Of a stretch of 64,000 bases of DNA, positions 1-7,672 are shown piece by piece. A model generated the notes under the pieces. The model was not told the origin of the DNA and made no database searches. It saw only the letters and a list, made by a program, of their open reading frames with translations. The position numbers and the translations under genes are program-made. The stretch's first letter is position 1. Each line of letters begins with the position of its first letter. The DNA is taken from assembly GCA_045110575.1 (NCBI GenBank), contig JBGCGF010000001.1, positions 79,933 to 143,932 on the forward strand, read 5' to 3'. This stretch comes from CALDTK01 sp045110575 (GTDB taxonomy: Bacteria; Bacteroidota; Bacteroidia; Chitinophagales; Saprospiraceae).

Positions 1-79
1 TTGCGATTCTAATTCCGCCAGCCCTCACAGAGTGCGGGCAAACATTAGTCGCTGGTCGACATCCTAAGTACCAAAACCA

Positions 80-115
80 AAAACGCCCATCCTCCTTGCA
101 GAGAACGGGCGTTTT
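80..115. terminator. Hairpin terminator downstream of tonB
   Basis: Arms AAAACGCCC (80-88) and GGGCGTTTT (107-115) are perfect inverted repeats with A and T runs on the outside, so the hairpin can stop transcription from either side. It lies 26 nt beyond the tonB stop on the minus strand. The first 140 bases otherwise hold no gene that I can support. Confidence 0.8.
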
Positions 116-140
116 GATTTAGCAAAAGCTGAGTTCGATT

Positions 141-1037
141 TTACTCGAGACGGAACTTCACTGGGAGGTTGAACTGTACACGTACAGGTTGACCACGTTG
201 CTTACCTGGAGCCCATTTAGGGAAGGTCTTCACTACGCGGAGTGCTTCATCTCCTGTTTGAGCACCTGGATCACGAACAACTTTAGCACCTGTGATGCTT
301 CCGTCACGCTCTACCACGAAAGAAACGACTGCCGTTCCTTCTACGCCGTTTTCACGAGCGATGGCTGGGTACTTAATGTTACCGTAGATGAACTTGAGCA
401 TCTTCTTGGTAGCACATTGCTGTAGCTCTTCGTTAGATCCTCCTGAGTTCTCACAACCTGGGAACATTGGCATTTGCTCAACGACCTTGAAGATCTCTTC
501 AACCTTCGGTGCAGGTGGTGGTGGAGGCGGTGGTGGTGGAGCCACTACGGGTGCCTCAACAACTGGTGCTTCAACAACTTCCTCTGCCTCGACAGATTGA
601 TCGATAAATTCCGGCTCATCCTCTTCCTCGATAAGCTCCTCTGGAACTTCCTCGATTACAGGTGGTGGTGGCGGTGGTGGCGGTGGTGGTGGCTCAGCAG
701 TACGCGGAGGCTCAACTTCAACCAACTCCTCTAGATCCATTGCATCATCCGGAATGAAAATCACGTCATCATACGTGGTCCAGTTGAAAGCAAAAATGCA
801 GGTAAGTAGAGAAAGTACTAAGCCGAAAGCAAAAAAGCTGTTGCTAAGACGAAAAACATCTACACCAGGGTACTTTGTACGTCCGATAATAGAGCTTTTC
901 TGGTCTAAACCAGCAGCGAGGTCTTCGCTAGTCTTGCTGTTGTAGCGCATTCGTATGAAGAAGACCAAGGCAATGACAGCGGCGAAAAGGCCAGCTATGC
1001 CTAGAACTACTCCCATACTCGGGATTACGACGTCCAT
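141..1037 (-). CDS. tonB: Energy transducer TonB family protein
   Basis: 298 residues. TonB links the inner-membrane ExbB-ExbD motor to outer-membrane TonB-dependent receptors. There are two N-terminal membrane segments (about residues 4-28 and 65-85) instead of the usual single anchor. An acidic/proline-rich periplasmic linker with two long polyproline runs follows, then a C-terminal TonB domain (YPAIARENGVEGTAVVSFVV ... PVRVQFNLPVKFRLE). The start is the ATG at 1037 (MDVVIPSMG), 13 nt after the vanZ-like stop; an upstream extension would run into that gene. The polyproline runs are encoded by GGT/GGC-type trinucleotide tracts on the plus strand, which may vary in length in frame. It is the last gene of a gcvH-vanZ-tonB row. 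Confidence 0.88.
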   Translation of the reverse strand: MDVVIPSMGVVLGIAGLFAAVIALVFFIRMRYNSKTSEDLAAGLDQKSSIIGRTKYPGVDVFRLSNSFFAFGLVLSLLTCIFAFNWTTYDDVIFIPDDAMDLEELVEVEPPRTAEPPPPPPPPPPPVIEEVPEELIEEEDEPEFIDQSVEAEEVVEAPVVEAPVVAPPPPPPPPPAPKVEEIFKVVEQMPMFPGCENSGGSNEELQQCATKKMLKFIYGNIKYPAIARENGVEGTAVVSFVVERDGSITGAKVVRDPGAQTGDEALRVVKTFPKWAPGKQRGQPVRVQFNLPVKFRLE

Positions 1038-1050
1038 AGATTTGTGATTT

Positions 1051-1437
1051 TTACGAGGGTAAAATACGTTTAAAAATGAGGCTACCAATTCCAGCCCCTA
1101 TTCCGTTTGCTAACATGTCAGCATATTCGAAGTAGCGATTGGGGAAAAGTGTCCATTGTAAGACCTCTAGTAGTACCCCAAGTAGAAAGAGTGCTCCCCA
1201 TAGCCAAAGCCATAGATAGCGGCCCTTTTTGCTTCCTGTTGGCGTTCCAACAGTGAAAGCATTTAGCCAAAGAACAGCGAGCGTTGCATACGCTAGAGCG
1301 TGTTTAATCTTATCGGCGCCCTCAAAGTCGAACAGCTTAGGTCCTATTTGCGGTGGATTGCCTAAAGACAAGTACACGACCACGAGCGTGACAAAAATTG
1401 CGAGCACTAAAGCCCACTTGCGCGTGTTCGGTAGCAT
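1051..1437 (-). CDS. VanZ-like family membrane protein
   Basis: 128 residues with four predicted membrane segments. The pattern DKIKHALAYATLAVLWLNAF, then LGVLLEVLQ and YFEYADMLANGIGAGIGSLIF, is typical of the VanZ-like family (D/H-K-x-x-H and E-x-x-Q/D-x-x-x-R-x-x-D-x-x-A-N signatures). The molecular role is unknown in most members. I chose ATG 1437. A longer start at TTG 1455 is formed by the interspersed 14-mer GCTTTCGCCAAAAC and is probably not used. It sits between gcvH and tonB, 13 nt before tonB, so it is probably cotranscribed with both. Confidence 0.8.
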   Translation of the reverse strand: MLPNTRKWALVLAIFVTLVVVYLSLGNPPQIGPKLFDFEGADKIKHALAYATLAVLWLNAFTVGTPTGSKKGRYLWLWLWGALFLLGVLLEVLQWTLFPNRYFEYADMLANGIGAGIGSLIFKRILPS

Positions 1438-1444
1438 AGATGCA

Positions 1445-1458
1445 GCTTTCGCCAAAAC
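1445..1458 (+). repeat. Interspersed 14-mer GCTTTCGCCAAAAC (family entry)
   Basis: This copy stands for the whole family. Exact copies: 1445-1458, 14997-15010, 19891-19904, 40341-40354, 42351-42364, 55012-55025 and 57593-57606 on the plus strand; 10131-10144, 13358-13371 and 34498-34511 on the minus strand. One change: 7969-7982, 17577-17590, 19918-19931, 26112-26125, 29593-29606, 44298-44311, 47554-47567, 54556-54569, 60691-60704, 63136-63149. Two changes: 12217-12230, 18727-18740, 48796-48809, 51832-51845, 54472-54485, 55990-56003. Consensus GCTTNCGCYAAAAC. Chance expectation for an exact 14-mer in 64 kb is far below one. Most copies lie inside genes, in different reading frames. Function unknown. 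Confidence 0.9.
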
Positions 1459-1503
1459 GGGTGGTTGAACACTAAAAAAAGTTTCCTTTAAGGAAGAAAC
1501 CTC

Positions 1504-1899
1504 TTAGCTGACTAGATCTTGATATGCAGAAGCACTCATTAGGCTACTCACCTCAGATGGATCCGATAGACGAATCTTGACGATCCAACCTTCTCCATAA
1601 GGATCTTCGTTGAGAAGACCTGGGTTGTCTCCACCATCTTCAGAAAGCTGCTGGTTAAACTCAAGTACTTCACCACCGACAGGCATGTAAAGATCACTGG
1701 TTGTTTTTACAGCTTCTACGATGCCAAAAACATCGTCTTCAGCAAGCTCTTCGCCTACTGTTTCTACCTCAACGTATACGAGTTCATCCAGCTCTTTTTG
1801 AGCGAAGTCTGTAATACCGATGTAGGCGTTTGCCCCACCGTCAACTACACGTACCCATTCGTGCTCTTTGGTATAGAGGAGGTCGTCAGGAAATTCCAT
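1504..1899 (-). CDS. gcvH: Glycine cleavage system H protein
   Basis: 131 residues, normal length. GcvH carries the lipoyl arm that shuttles the methylamine group between the P, T and L proteins of the glycine cleavage complex in the cytoplasm. The family start (YTKEHEWVRV), the region GITDFAQKELDELVYVEVE, and the lipoylation site FGIVEAVKTTSDLYMP are all present; the lysine of EAVK is the attachment residue. C-terminal EDPYGEGWIVKIRLSDPSE is also standard. The ATG at 1899 gives the canonical N-terminus. It is the first gene of the gcvH-vanZ-tonB group and follows the citrate synthase terminator. Confidence 0.97.
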   Translation of the reverse strand: MEFPDDLLYTKEHEWVRVVDGGANAYIGITDFAQKELDELVYVEVETVGEELAEDDVFGIVEAVKTTSDLYMPVGGEVLEFNQQLSEDGGDNPGLLNEDPYGEGWIVKIRLSDPSEVSSLMSASAYQDLVS

Positions 1900-2013
1900 T
1901 TGGCTATCAATTTGGTGTGGGTAAGAAACGGCATTTTTTCGCTTTTCAAAGCCGACCTACACGGGGTATTTTCAAAAAAACTATTCACGCTTAGTCGCAG
2001 GCCATTAAAACGT

Positions 2014-2053
2014 AAAATGCCCCCGCTTTCCAAGGGGATAGCGAGGGCATTTT
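2014..2053. terminator. Terminator between citrate synthase and gcvH
   Basis: Arms AAAATGCCC (2014-2022) and GGGCATTTT (2045-2053), with an inner CGCT/AGCG pairing, form a strong hairpin with A/T flanks. It lies 18 nt past the citrate synthase stop on the minus strand and separates that gene from the gcvH group. Confidence 0.85.
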
Positions 2054-2070
2054 CAACTGATAAACGTCAA

Positions 2071-3480
2071 TTACGATTCTGCAACGAACTTCTTAACCCA
2101 GTCTGAAGTCAAACTCTTCGGACGCTCAAGTGGCATACCGAGTGCACGACTCCAACAAGATGCTGCAAGTACACCCATTGCACGGCTCACACCGAACATT
2201 ACAGTGTAGTAAGAGAAGTCAGTCATACCGTAGTGAACGAGAAGTGCACCAGAGTGCGCATCAACGTTTGGCCACGGGTTCTTAACCTTTCCTAGTCCTT
2301 GAAGGATTGGTGGTACTACTTCGAAGACTCTCCAGATCGTTTGGATCAGTTCGTCATCGCTAAGGTGCTTCTCTGCAAACGTGCGTTGCGCAACAAAGCG
2401 CGGATCAGGTTGACGAAGAACTGCGTGACCGTATCCAGGAATAACGCGTCCGTTAGCAAGTGTTGAGTTTACGTACTCAGCAATCTGCTCTTTGGTCGGC
2501 GTCTTCGTTCCAAGTGCATCAAGCATCTTGAATACCCACTTGATAACCTCTTGGTTAGCAAGTCCGTGAAGCGGACCTGCAAGTGCATTCATACCGGCAG
2601 CAAGGCTGTTGTATGCGTCACTTAGCGTTGATCCTACGAGGTGAGTCGTGTGAGCTGATGCGTTTCCGCCCTCGTGATCCGCGTGGATCGTTAGGTAAAG
2701 ACGCATAAGGTCTTTGAATCCTGGATCCTCTACACCCAACATGTGCGCGTAGTTCGCAGCCCAGTCAAGCTTGTGGTCAGGAGCGATATGATCTCCGCCC
2801 TTAAAGGTGCGTCGGTAGATGTAAGCTGCAACACGTGGAAGACGAGCTAGGAGGTTCATTGTGTCCTCATAGGTAGCATCCCAGTACTCAGACTTATTCA
2901 TGCCTTCCGCATAGCGGCGCGCAAATACACTTTCCGTCTGCATCGCATTGATAGCAACGGTGTATTGTGTCATCGGGTGTGCATCAATAGGCAACGCCTC
3001 GATAGCATCGAAGACGTGCTGTGGCACTTGCGAGCGGTTGGTCCACTTATCGCTGAGCCAGCGTACTTCTTCTTCTGTAGGTACTTCACCAACAAGCATC
3101 AACCAAAACAGGCCTTCGGGTAAAGGCTCGGTTCCGTCACCTTTCGGCAAAATCTCCTGAAGCTCAGGAATAGAGTACCCACGAAAAGTGATGCCGCTTT
3201 GTGCATCCAATGAGCTGGTCTCCCAGATCATCATCTTCACGCCTCTGGCTCCGCCAAGTGCCTGACTGAGCTTTACCTCATCAATTTTCTTATCACCGTG
3301 CTCTTTTCCGAGCGCTCTCATTTCTTTGTAGAGAGCTGATGCTTTTTCCTGAAATTTTAACTTTAATGGATCCATTGGTTCGTTGGGCTGTGAAGGAGAT
3401 CTAACGGCGTTACTTTGTGCCGCATCTTCTCGCTGTGGCGCTAAGGTACTATTTGGGCTTGTTTTAGCAGAGGAGTCCAT
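2071..3480 (-). CDS. gltA: Citrate synthase, eukaryotic (mitochondrial-like) type
   Basis: 469 residues. It condenses oxaloacetate with acetyl-CoA in the TCA cycle. The sequence resembles mitochondrial-type citrate synthases (FRGYSIPELQEILP, EGLFWLMLVGEVPTEEEV, HPMTQYTVAINAMQTES) more than the roughly 430-residue hexameric bacterial type. The three catalytic regions are visible: PLHGLANQEV (His about 305), GYGHAVLR (His about 353) and NVDAHSGALLVHYG (Asp about 407). The first 35 residues are a polar, low-complexity Ser/Asn/Pro extension; MDPLKLKF at residue 36 is an alternative start, but the promoter-like sequence just before 3480 favours the longer form. It is divergent from the DUF3109 gene, with 32 nt between starts. 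Confidence 0.93.
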   Translation of the reverse strand: MDSSAKTSPNSTLAPQREDAAQSNAVRSPSQPNEPMDPLKLKFQEKASALYKEMRALGKEHGDKKIDEVKLSQALGGARGVKMMIWETSSLDAQSGITFRGYSIPELQEILPKGDGTEPLPEGLFWLMLVGEVPTEEEVRWLSDKWTNRSQVPQHVFDAIEALPIDAHPMTQYTVAINAMQTESVFARRYAEGMNKSEYWDATYEDTMNLLARLPRVAAYIYRRTFKGGDHIAPDHKLDWAANYAHMLGVEDPGFKDLMRLYLTIHADHEGGNASAHTTHLVGSTLSDAYNSLAAGMNALAGPLHGLANQEVIKWVFKMLDALGTKTPTKEQIAEYVNSTLANGRVIPGYGHAVLRQPDPRFVAQRTFAEKHLSDDELIQTIWRVFEVVPPILQGLGKVKNPWPNVDAHSGALLVHYGMTDFSYYTVMFGVSRAMGVLAASCWSRALGMPLERPKSLTSDWVKKFVAES

Positions 3481-3512
3481 GTAGGAATTTTACAAAAGAA
3501 ATTTTCGCTGCT

Positions 3513-4109
3513 ATGCTCATCGTAGATGATAAACTGATTTCGGACGATATCGTTGTAGAACAGTTCATGTGCAACCTCAAAGCTTGCAAGGGCGCTTGCT
3601 GTCATGAAGGTGACTACGGAGCCCCGCTTACAAATGATGAGCGCACTATTCTCGAAGAAGAATATAGCAACATCAAGCCGTTTATAACGGAAAGAGGGCG
3701 CCAAGAGATACAGGAACAAGGACTCTATGAGTACATCAAATCATCGAAAGAGTGGGCTACGCCCTGTATCGATGAAAAAGCATGTGTCTACATGACCCGG
3801 ACTCAAGAGGGTTTTGCTGCTTGTGGAATCGAACAGGCATATCGAGCTGGAGCCACCACCTTCAAGAAGCCAATTTCTTGCGAACTCTACCCTATCCGTG
3901 TCGAAGCAGATGAATCTGCGGGCTTTGAAGCCCTCAATTATGATCGATGGGACATCTGTTCGGCCGCCTGTGACCTAGGCAAATCTGAGAAAATGCCGAT
4001 CTATAAATTTGTAAAGGATGCCATCATTCGCAAATGGGGTGAGGATTTCTACGAGCAATTAGATGCAGCAGCCCAGCACCTCAAGAAAGGAGAAGGGAAC
4101 GTGCTATAG
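3513..4109 (+). CDS. DUF3109 family cysteine-rich protein
   Basis: 198 residues. Cys motifs FMCNLKACKGACCHEGDYGAP near the N-terminus, CIDEKACVYM and ACGIEQAYRAG in the middle, and DICSAACDLG near the C-terminus match the DUF3109/YkgJ-like group, which probably binds a metal or Fe-S cluster. No reaction is known. The protein is soluble with no signal peptide. The ATG at 3513 is 32 nt from the divergent citrate synthase start, so the two genes share a very short promoter region and any leader must be short. Confidence 0.85.
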   Translation: MLIVDDKLISDDIVVEQFMCNLKACKGACCHEGDYGAPLTNDERTILEEEYSNIKPFITERGRQEIQEQGLYEYIKSSKEWATPCIDEKACVYMTRTQEGFAACGIEQAYRAGATTFKKPISCELYPIRVEADESAGFEALNYDRWDICSAACDLGKSEKMPIYKFVKDAIIRKWGEDFYEQLDAAAQHLKKGEGNVL

Positions 4110-4441
4110 TCACCTCAACCGAAGCACTACCATAGCATTTAGGCTTTAGCTATTTCAAAGCGGCATGTCCGTAGCGGAGAGATTCATTCAATCTATCCGG
4201 CCTCAATTGGTCTGCTAACACCACCAGGTTTCCCCGCGGCGTAGCTGAGCTACTCTGGTCGAAATAGCGGTTTCTCTCGCTTCAAGAAGCAAGATCAGAA
4301 CCATTCAAAATTGAAAATTCTAAAATTTGAGCATAAGTAGCACGATTAGCTTACTTTTGCGGGCCTTTTGAAGCTTTCTAGCTTTTTTTACGTAAGAACC
4401 GACTCACTCAGGCCTTATATAAGGTCTATACAACACACGAC
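4110..4441 (+). promoter_or_regulatory. Intergenic region with ppiD promoter
   Basis: 332 bases with no gene that I recognise and no tRNA. The useful signal is a -7 box TACTTTTG (4352-4359), matching TAnnTTTG, with TTG at 4327-4329 in the -33 position (22 nt spacing). This predicts transcription of the downstream foldase gene with a leader of about 75 nt. A small hairpin (GTAGC/GCTAC, around 4240-4255) lies further upstream; its meaning is unclear. Confidence 0.6.
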
Positions 4442-6550
4442 ATGGCACTGATTGGAGAAATCCGCCAACGCAGCTGGCTACTCATCGTCCTTATTGGTCT
4501 CGCTATGGCGGGCTTCATCTTCATGGACATGTTTAGCGGTGAACGCTCAATTTTCTCAGCTCAACGCACCGCTATCGGTGAAGTTGCTGGAGAAACTATC
4601 GACCAACGTCAGTTCGAACGTGCTTACAGCGCGCTCTACAACAACAGTCAAGGAGATGTATTCCAACAACGCCAAGGCCTGTGGAACTTCATGGTTGAAG
4701 ACAAGCTCGTGCGCACAGAAGCACGCGAAATTGGTATGCAAGTTCCTGCAGAAGAGCTTGAAGATCTACAATACGGAACTTCACTGAGTCCGATCATCAC
4801 ACAACGTTTCCGTGACCAAGCAACTGGCCAGGTGAACCGTGAGGTGATCAACAGCTATAAAACAGCTGAACTTGACGGTTCAATCGGAGATCCAGCGAAA
4901 GTTGATCCGACACGTCGTGATTTCTGGTTCTTCCAGAAGACCGAAATCAACAAGCAACGCTTGCAAGACAAGATGGCTGCCTTGGTAGGTAAGTCTATGT
5001 ACACACCAGATTGGATGGCAGAAGAAATCGCTAAGGGTCAAAACACCCGTGTTGATTTCGCTTACGCTAAGGTCGACTACAGTGCGATTCCTGACGCAAG
5101 CGTAACGCTAGAGGATGCTGACTACCAAGCATTCATGGCTACTGAAGGTCATAACTACCGTCGCACAAGCGAGGGTCGCAGCATCGCTTACGTAGCGTTT
5201 GATGTTACTCCAAGCCTTGCGGACAGTACTGCAATCCGTGGACGTCTAATAGAAGCTAAGAACTCTTGGAGCACAGCTGCAAGTGATTCTACTTTCGTTA
5301 CCTCTAACAGAGGAACCTTCGCACCTACTTACCTCGCTACAAGCGCGCTGCCTGCAGCTGCTCAAGGCGCTGAAGTTGGTTCAATCGTAGGTCCTTACCT
5401 CGTTGGAAACAGCTACTCAATCACTAAGGTGGTTGATCGCATGACTATTGCAGACTCTGTTGCAAGCCGTCACATCCTTCTTCCTGCATCAACGCAAGAA
5501 GAGTACATCGCTTCACAAAGCCTAGCCGATTCATTGGTTGCGCTCGTAAAGGCTGGCACCAACTCCTTCGACGAACTTGCACGACAGTTTAGTACTGGTC
5601 CTACAAGCACAAAAGGCGGTGACCTCGGCTATGTTGCTCCAGGAGCAATGGTTGGTCCTTTCAACGACCTCATCTTTTTCCAAGCAGACAAAGGAGAGCT
5701 CAAGCAAGTAGTTACTCAATTCGGACTTCATGTTGTTGAAGTAACTGGACAGAAGTACATCAACAACAACCAAGGAACTCGTATCGCTACCATTACAGAA
5801 GCAGTCGAGCCTAGTACAGACACACAGAACGAACGTTACGAAGCAGCTTCTCGCTTTGCTCAAACGAATCGTACGGTTGATGCACTTCGTACTGCAGCTG
5901 AAGCAGATCCTTCACTCACATTCGTTGATGGCATCATCGCTGGAGCAAATGACTACATCGTAGGTGCTCTCGGATCAGCGTCTGCAAGTCGCGACATGAT
6001 CAAGTTTGCATTCAAGTCAGCTACTGGCGAGGTTTCACCTAACGTATACAGCTTCAAAGCTCCAGGCGCTTTCTTTGACGGAAAGTATGTGGTGACTGCT
6101 CAGACTGGAGAGATCCCAGCGGGTATTCCATCATGGTCTGCAGCGAAGTCTCTCATCAAGCCAGCTGTCATGAACATGAAGAAAGCTGCAATGATTGCTG
6201 CTGCTGGAAGTGACCTCAACGCTGTTGCAGGTCGCTACGGTGTATCACTTGATACTGCCCGTGCAGTCAACTTCGGTTCTGCATTCATTCCTGGTGTAGG
6301 AGCAGAGCCAAAGGTTCTTGCTGAAGCATTCGGCATGGCTACAAACACAACTTCTGGCGTTATCGCTGGAGGTGGAGCTGCCTTCATGATCAAGCCATTG
6401 GTACGCACTGGACCAGGCGATGTAAGTGGACAGACGATCAACATTCGTCGTACACAAGACGCGCAAAACAAGAATGCTGCTGGATCACGCTTCGGTCTTG
6501 CGCTTCGTGAAGCAGGTGAAGTATCAGATGACCGCGGTCGCTTTTACTAG
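4442..6550 (+). CDS. PpiD/SurA-type peptidylprolyl isomerase
   Basis: 702 residues. A periplasmic folding factor anchored in the inner membrane. N-terminal membrane anchor (SWLLIVLIGLAMAGFIFMDM, about residues 11-30), a SurA_N-like chaperone region (about 35-200), one parvulin domain (about 338-436: SRHILLPAST, FDELARQFSTGPTSTKGGDL, GPFNDLIFF, FGLHVVEVTGQ), and a long C-terminal region without a second clear parvulin domain. Anchor and single rotamase domain fit PpiD rather than soluble SurA. It presumably serves outer-membrane and T9SS proteins, which are abundant in this genome. It is followed by a strong terminator, so probably monocistronic. Confidence 0.9.
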   Translation: MALIGEIRQRSWLLIVLIGLAMAGFIFMDMFSGERSIFSAQRTAIGEVAGETIDQRQFERAYSALYNNSQGDVFQQRQGLWNFMVEDKLVRTEAREIGMQVPAEELEDLQYGTSLSPIITQRFRDQATGQVNREVINSYKTAELDGSIGDPAKVDPTRRDFWFFQKTEINKQRLQDKMAALVGKSMYTPDWMAEEIAKGQNTRVDFAYAKVDYSAIPDASVTLEDADYQAFMATEGHNYRRTSEGRSIAYVAFDVTPSLADSTAIRGRLIEAKNSWSTAASDSTFVTSNRGTFAPTYLATSALPAAAQGAEVGSIVGPYLVGNSYSITKVVDRMTIADSVASRHILLPASTQEEYIASQSLADSLVALVKAGTNSFDELARQFSTGPTSTKGGDLGYVAPGAMVGPFNDLIFFQADKGELKQVVTQFGLHVVEVTGQKYINNNQGTRIATITEAVEPSTDTQNERYEAASRFAQTNRTVDALRTAAEADPSLTFVDGIIAGANDYIVGALGSASASRDMIKFAFKSATGEVSPNVYSFKAPGAFFDGKYVVTAQTGEIPAGIPSWSAAKSLIKPAVMNMKKAAMIAAAGSDLNAVAGRYGVSLDTARAVNFGSAFIPGVGAEPKVLAEAFGMATNTTSGVIAGGGAAFMIKPLVRTGPGDVSGQTINIRRTQDAQNKNAAGSRFGLALREAGEVSDDRGRFY

Positions 6551-6616
6551 CCAATAGCTTAAGGATTTTAGCTTTTGCCCCAGCTTTGCGAGGGTCAAAG
6601 TATAAAGCCATTAAAG

Positions 6617-6648
6617 AGGTCGTTCCGCAAGGTTCGACCTCTTTTTTT
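6617..6648 (+). terminator. Rho-independent terminator of ppiD-like gene
   Basis: AGAGGTCG and CGACCTCT arms around a loop of about 11 nt, followed by a run of seven T. It lies about 65 nt past the foldase stop codon. Confidence 0.85.
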
Positions 6649-6768
6649 ATGGCTGATTCTTTGTTGGACCACTGGAGCGGCCGAACACAAGAAGTACACA
6701 CTTGACTGGTAAGTGGTGCATAACGAATCTCAAATCCCACATCTCGCCTCTCAAATCGCTTTTCCTGT

Positions 6769-6780
6769 TACCTTTTCGGC
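6769..6780 (+). promoter_or_regulatory. -7 box directly before PrsW-like start
   Basis: TACCTTTT (6769-6776) fits the Bacteroidota -7 consensus TAnnTTTG except for the last base, and ends 4 nt before the ATG at 6781. If it is the promoter, the transcript starts at or within the start codon. Confidence 0.45.
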
Positions 6781-7476
6781 ATGGATACTTTACTCAGTGT
6801 ACTAGCAGCGGTTATTCCTGTTCTTGTCATATGCGTGTTCGTGTATTTGAAAGACAGCGTTCGTCCTGAGAAACCGAAGCACTTGCTCTTCACCTTCCTG
6901 CTAGGTGCGGCCTTCGCCTACCCTGCACATCTACTTGAAGCACAAATCGGATCCTACGGTTGGCAAAACAGTACAGAGTGGCTACCATACACCCTCTTCA
7001 TGTTTTTGGGAGTAGCACTCATTAATGAGGTCTTGAAGTACATCCCAGTACTCATCTACCCGTTCCAAAAATCATTCTTTGACGAGCCACTTGATGGTAT
7101 CGTCTACTGCGTTTTTGCAGCAATGGGCTTTGCACTCGTCAAGCTCCTACTCTTTGCTCCAGTGCTCGATTGGGGCGCAATGTGGGGTAAAGCAACACTC
7201 TCCGTTCCGGCCCACGGTGCCTTTGCCATGCTTACGGGATACTATCTCGGCCGTGCTCGAGGTAGAGCTGGCGCCTTACGTACACGCTACATCTTACTCG
7301 GACTTTTCTGGGCGGTGCTCGCACACGGCCTCTACGAATGGATGCTCTTCAATCCGTATTCAGAAGCACTCAAGGTTGCCTCTGTGATCGTACTGCTAGC
7401 AGTCTGGATCATTGCTCTTCGCCTTACGGCAAAACATGCGAAAGGTCCTGACCCTACGCCGTTGGCGAGTCGGTAA
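6781..7476 (+). CDS. PrsW family intramembrane metalloprotease-like protein
   Basis: 231 residues, about seven membrane segments. Family motifs are in order: INEVLKYIPVLIYP (first conserved E...K region, though the usual EE pair is NE), FDEPLDGIVYCVFAAMGFALVK, VPAHGAFAMLTGYYLGRARG and VLAHGLYEWMLF. The two membrane histidines and a glutamate are the presumed zinc ligands. PrsW proteases cut anti-sigma factors or other membrane proteins; the substrate here is unknown. It stands alone on the plus strand, convergent with the M24 peptidase. Confidence 0.78.
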   Translation: MDTLLSVLAAVIPVLVICVFVYLKDSVRPEKPKHLLFTFLLGAAFAYPAHLLEAQIGSYGWQNSTEWLPYTLFMFLGVALINEVLKYIPVLIYPFQKSFFDEPLDGIVYCVFAAMGFALVKLLLFAPVLDWGAMWGKATLSVPAHGAFAMLTGYYLGRARGRAGALRTRYILLGLFWAVLAHGLYEWMLFNPYSEALKVASVIVLLAVWIIALRLTAKHAKGPDPTPLASR

Positions 7477-7536
7477 GTAAGGTTCGAGGTTCGACAACTT
7501 TCCCTCATGCTTCGCATGTGCGGAAAGCTGGTTCAA

Positions 7537-7644
7537 GGTTCAGCATGCATTGCTGCTGAACCGTCAGATCTACTGCTGTTACTAAAGTTGATCTTCAATA
7601 TTCAGTTCATATCCTTAATTCCATTGAGGCTCGATCTGACGGTT
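7537..7644. repeat. Nested inverted repeats between convergent genes
   Basis: GGTTCAGC (7537-7544) pairs with GCTGAACC (7555-7562), and AACCGTCAGATC (7559-7570) pairs with GATCTGACGGTT (7633-7644). The segment ACCGTCAGATCT occurs again at 58915-58926. The region lies between the PrsW-like and M24 genes and may act as a terminator, but no long T run follows. Confidence 0.55.
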
Positions 7645-7672
7645 CGGGGTTCTGGAAATGACTACACAATAC

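Noticed and set aside
480..700. GGT/GGC tracts in tonB as phase-variable repeats
   Set aside because: They are trinucleotide tracts encoding proline, so slippage keeps the frame; length change is possible, on/off switching is not.
4110..4441. Possible structured RNA or tRNA upstream of the foldase gene
   Set aside because: A small hairpin is visible, but no cloverleaf, T-loop motif or known riboswitch core.
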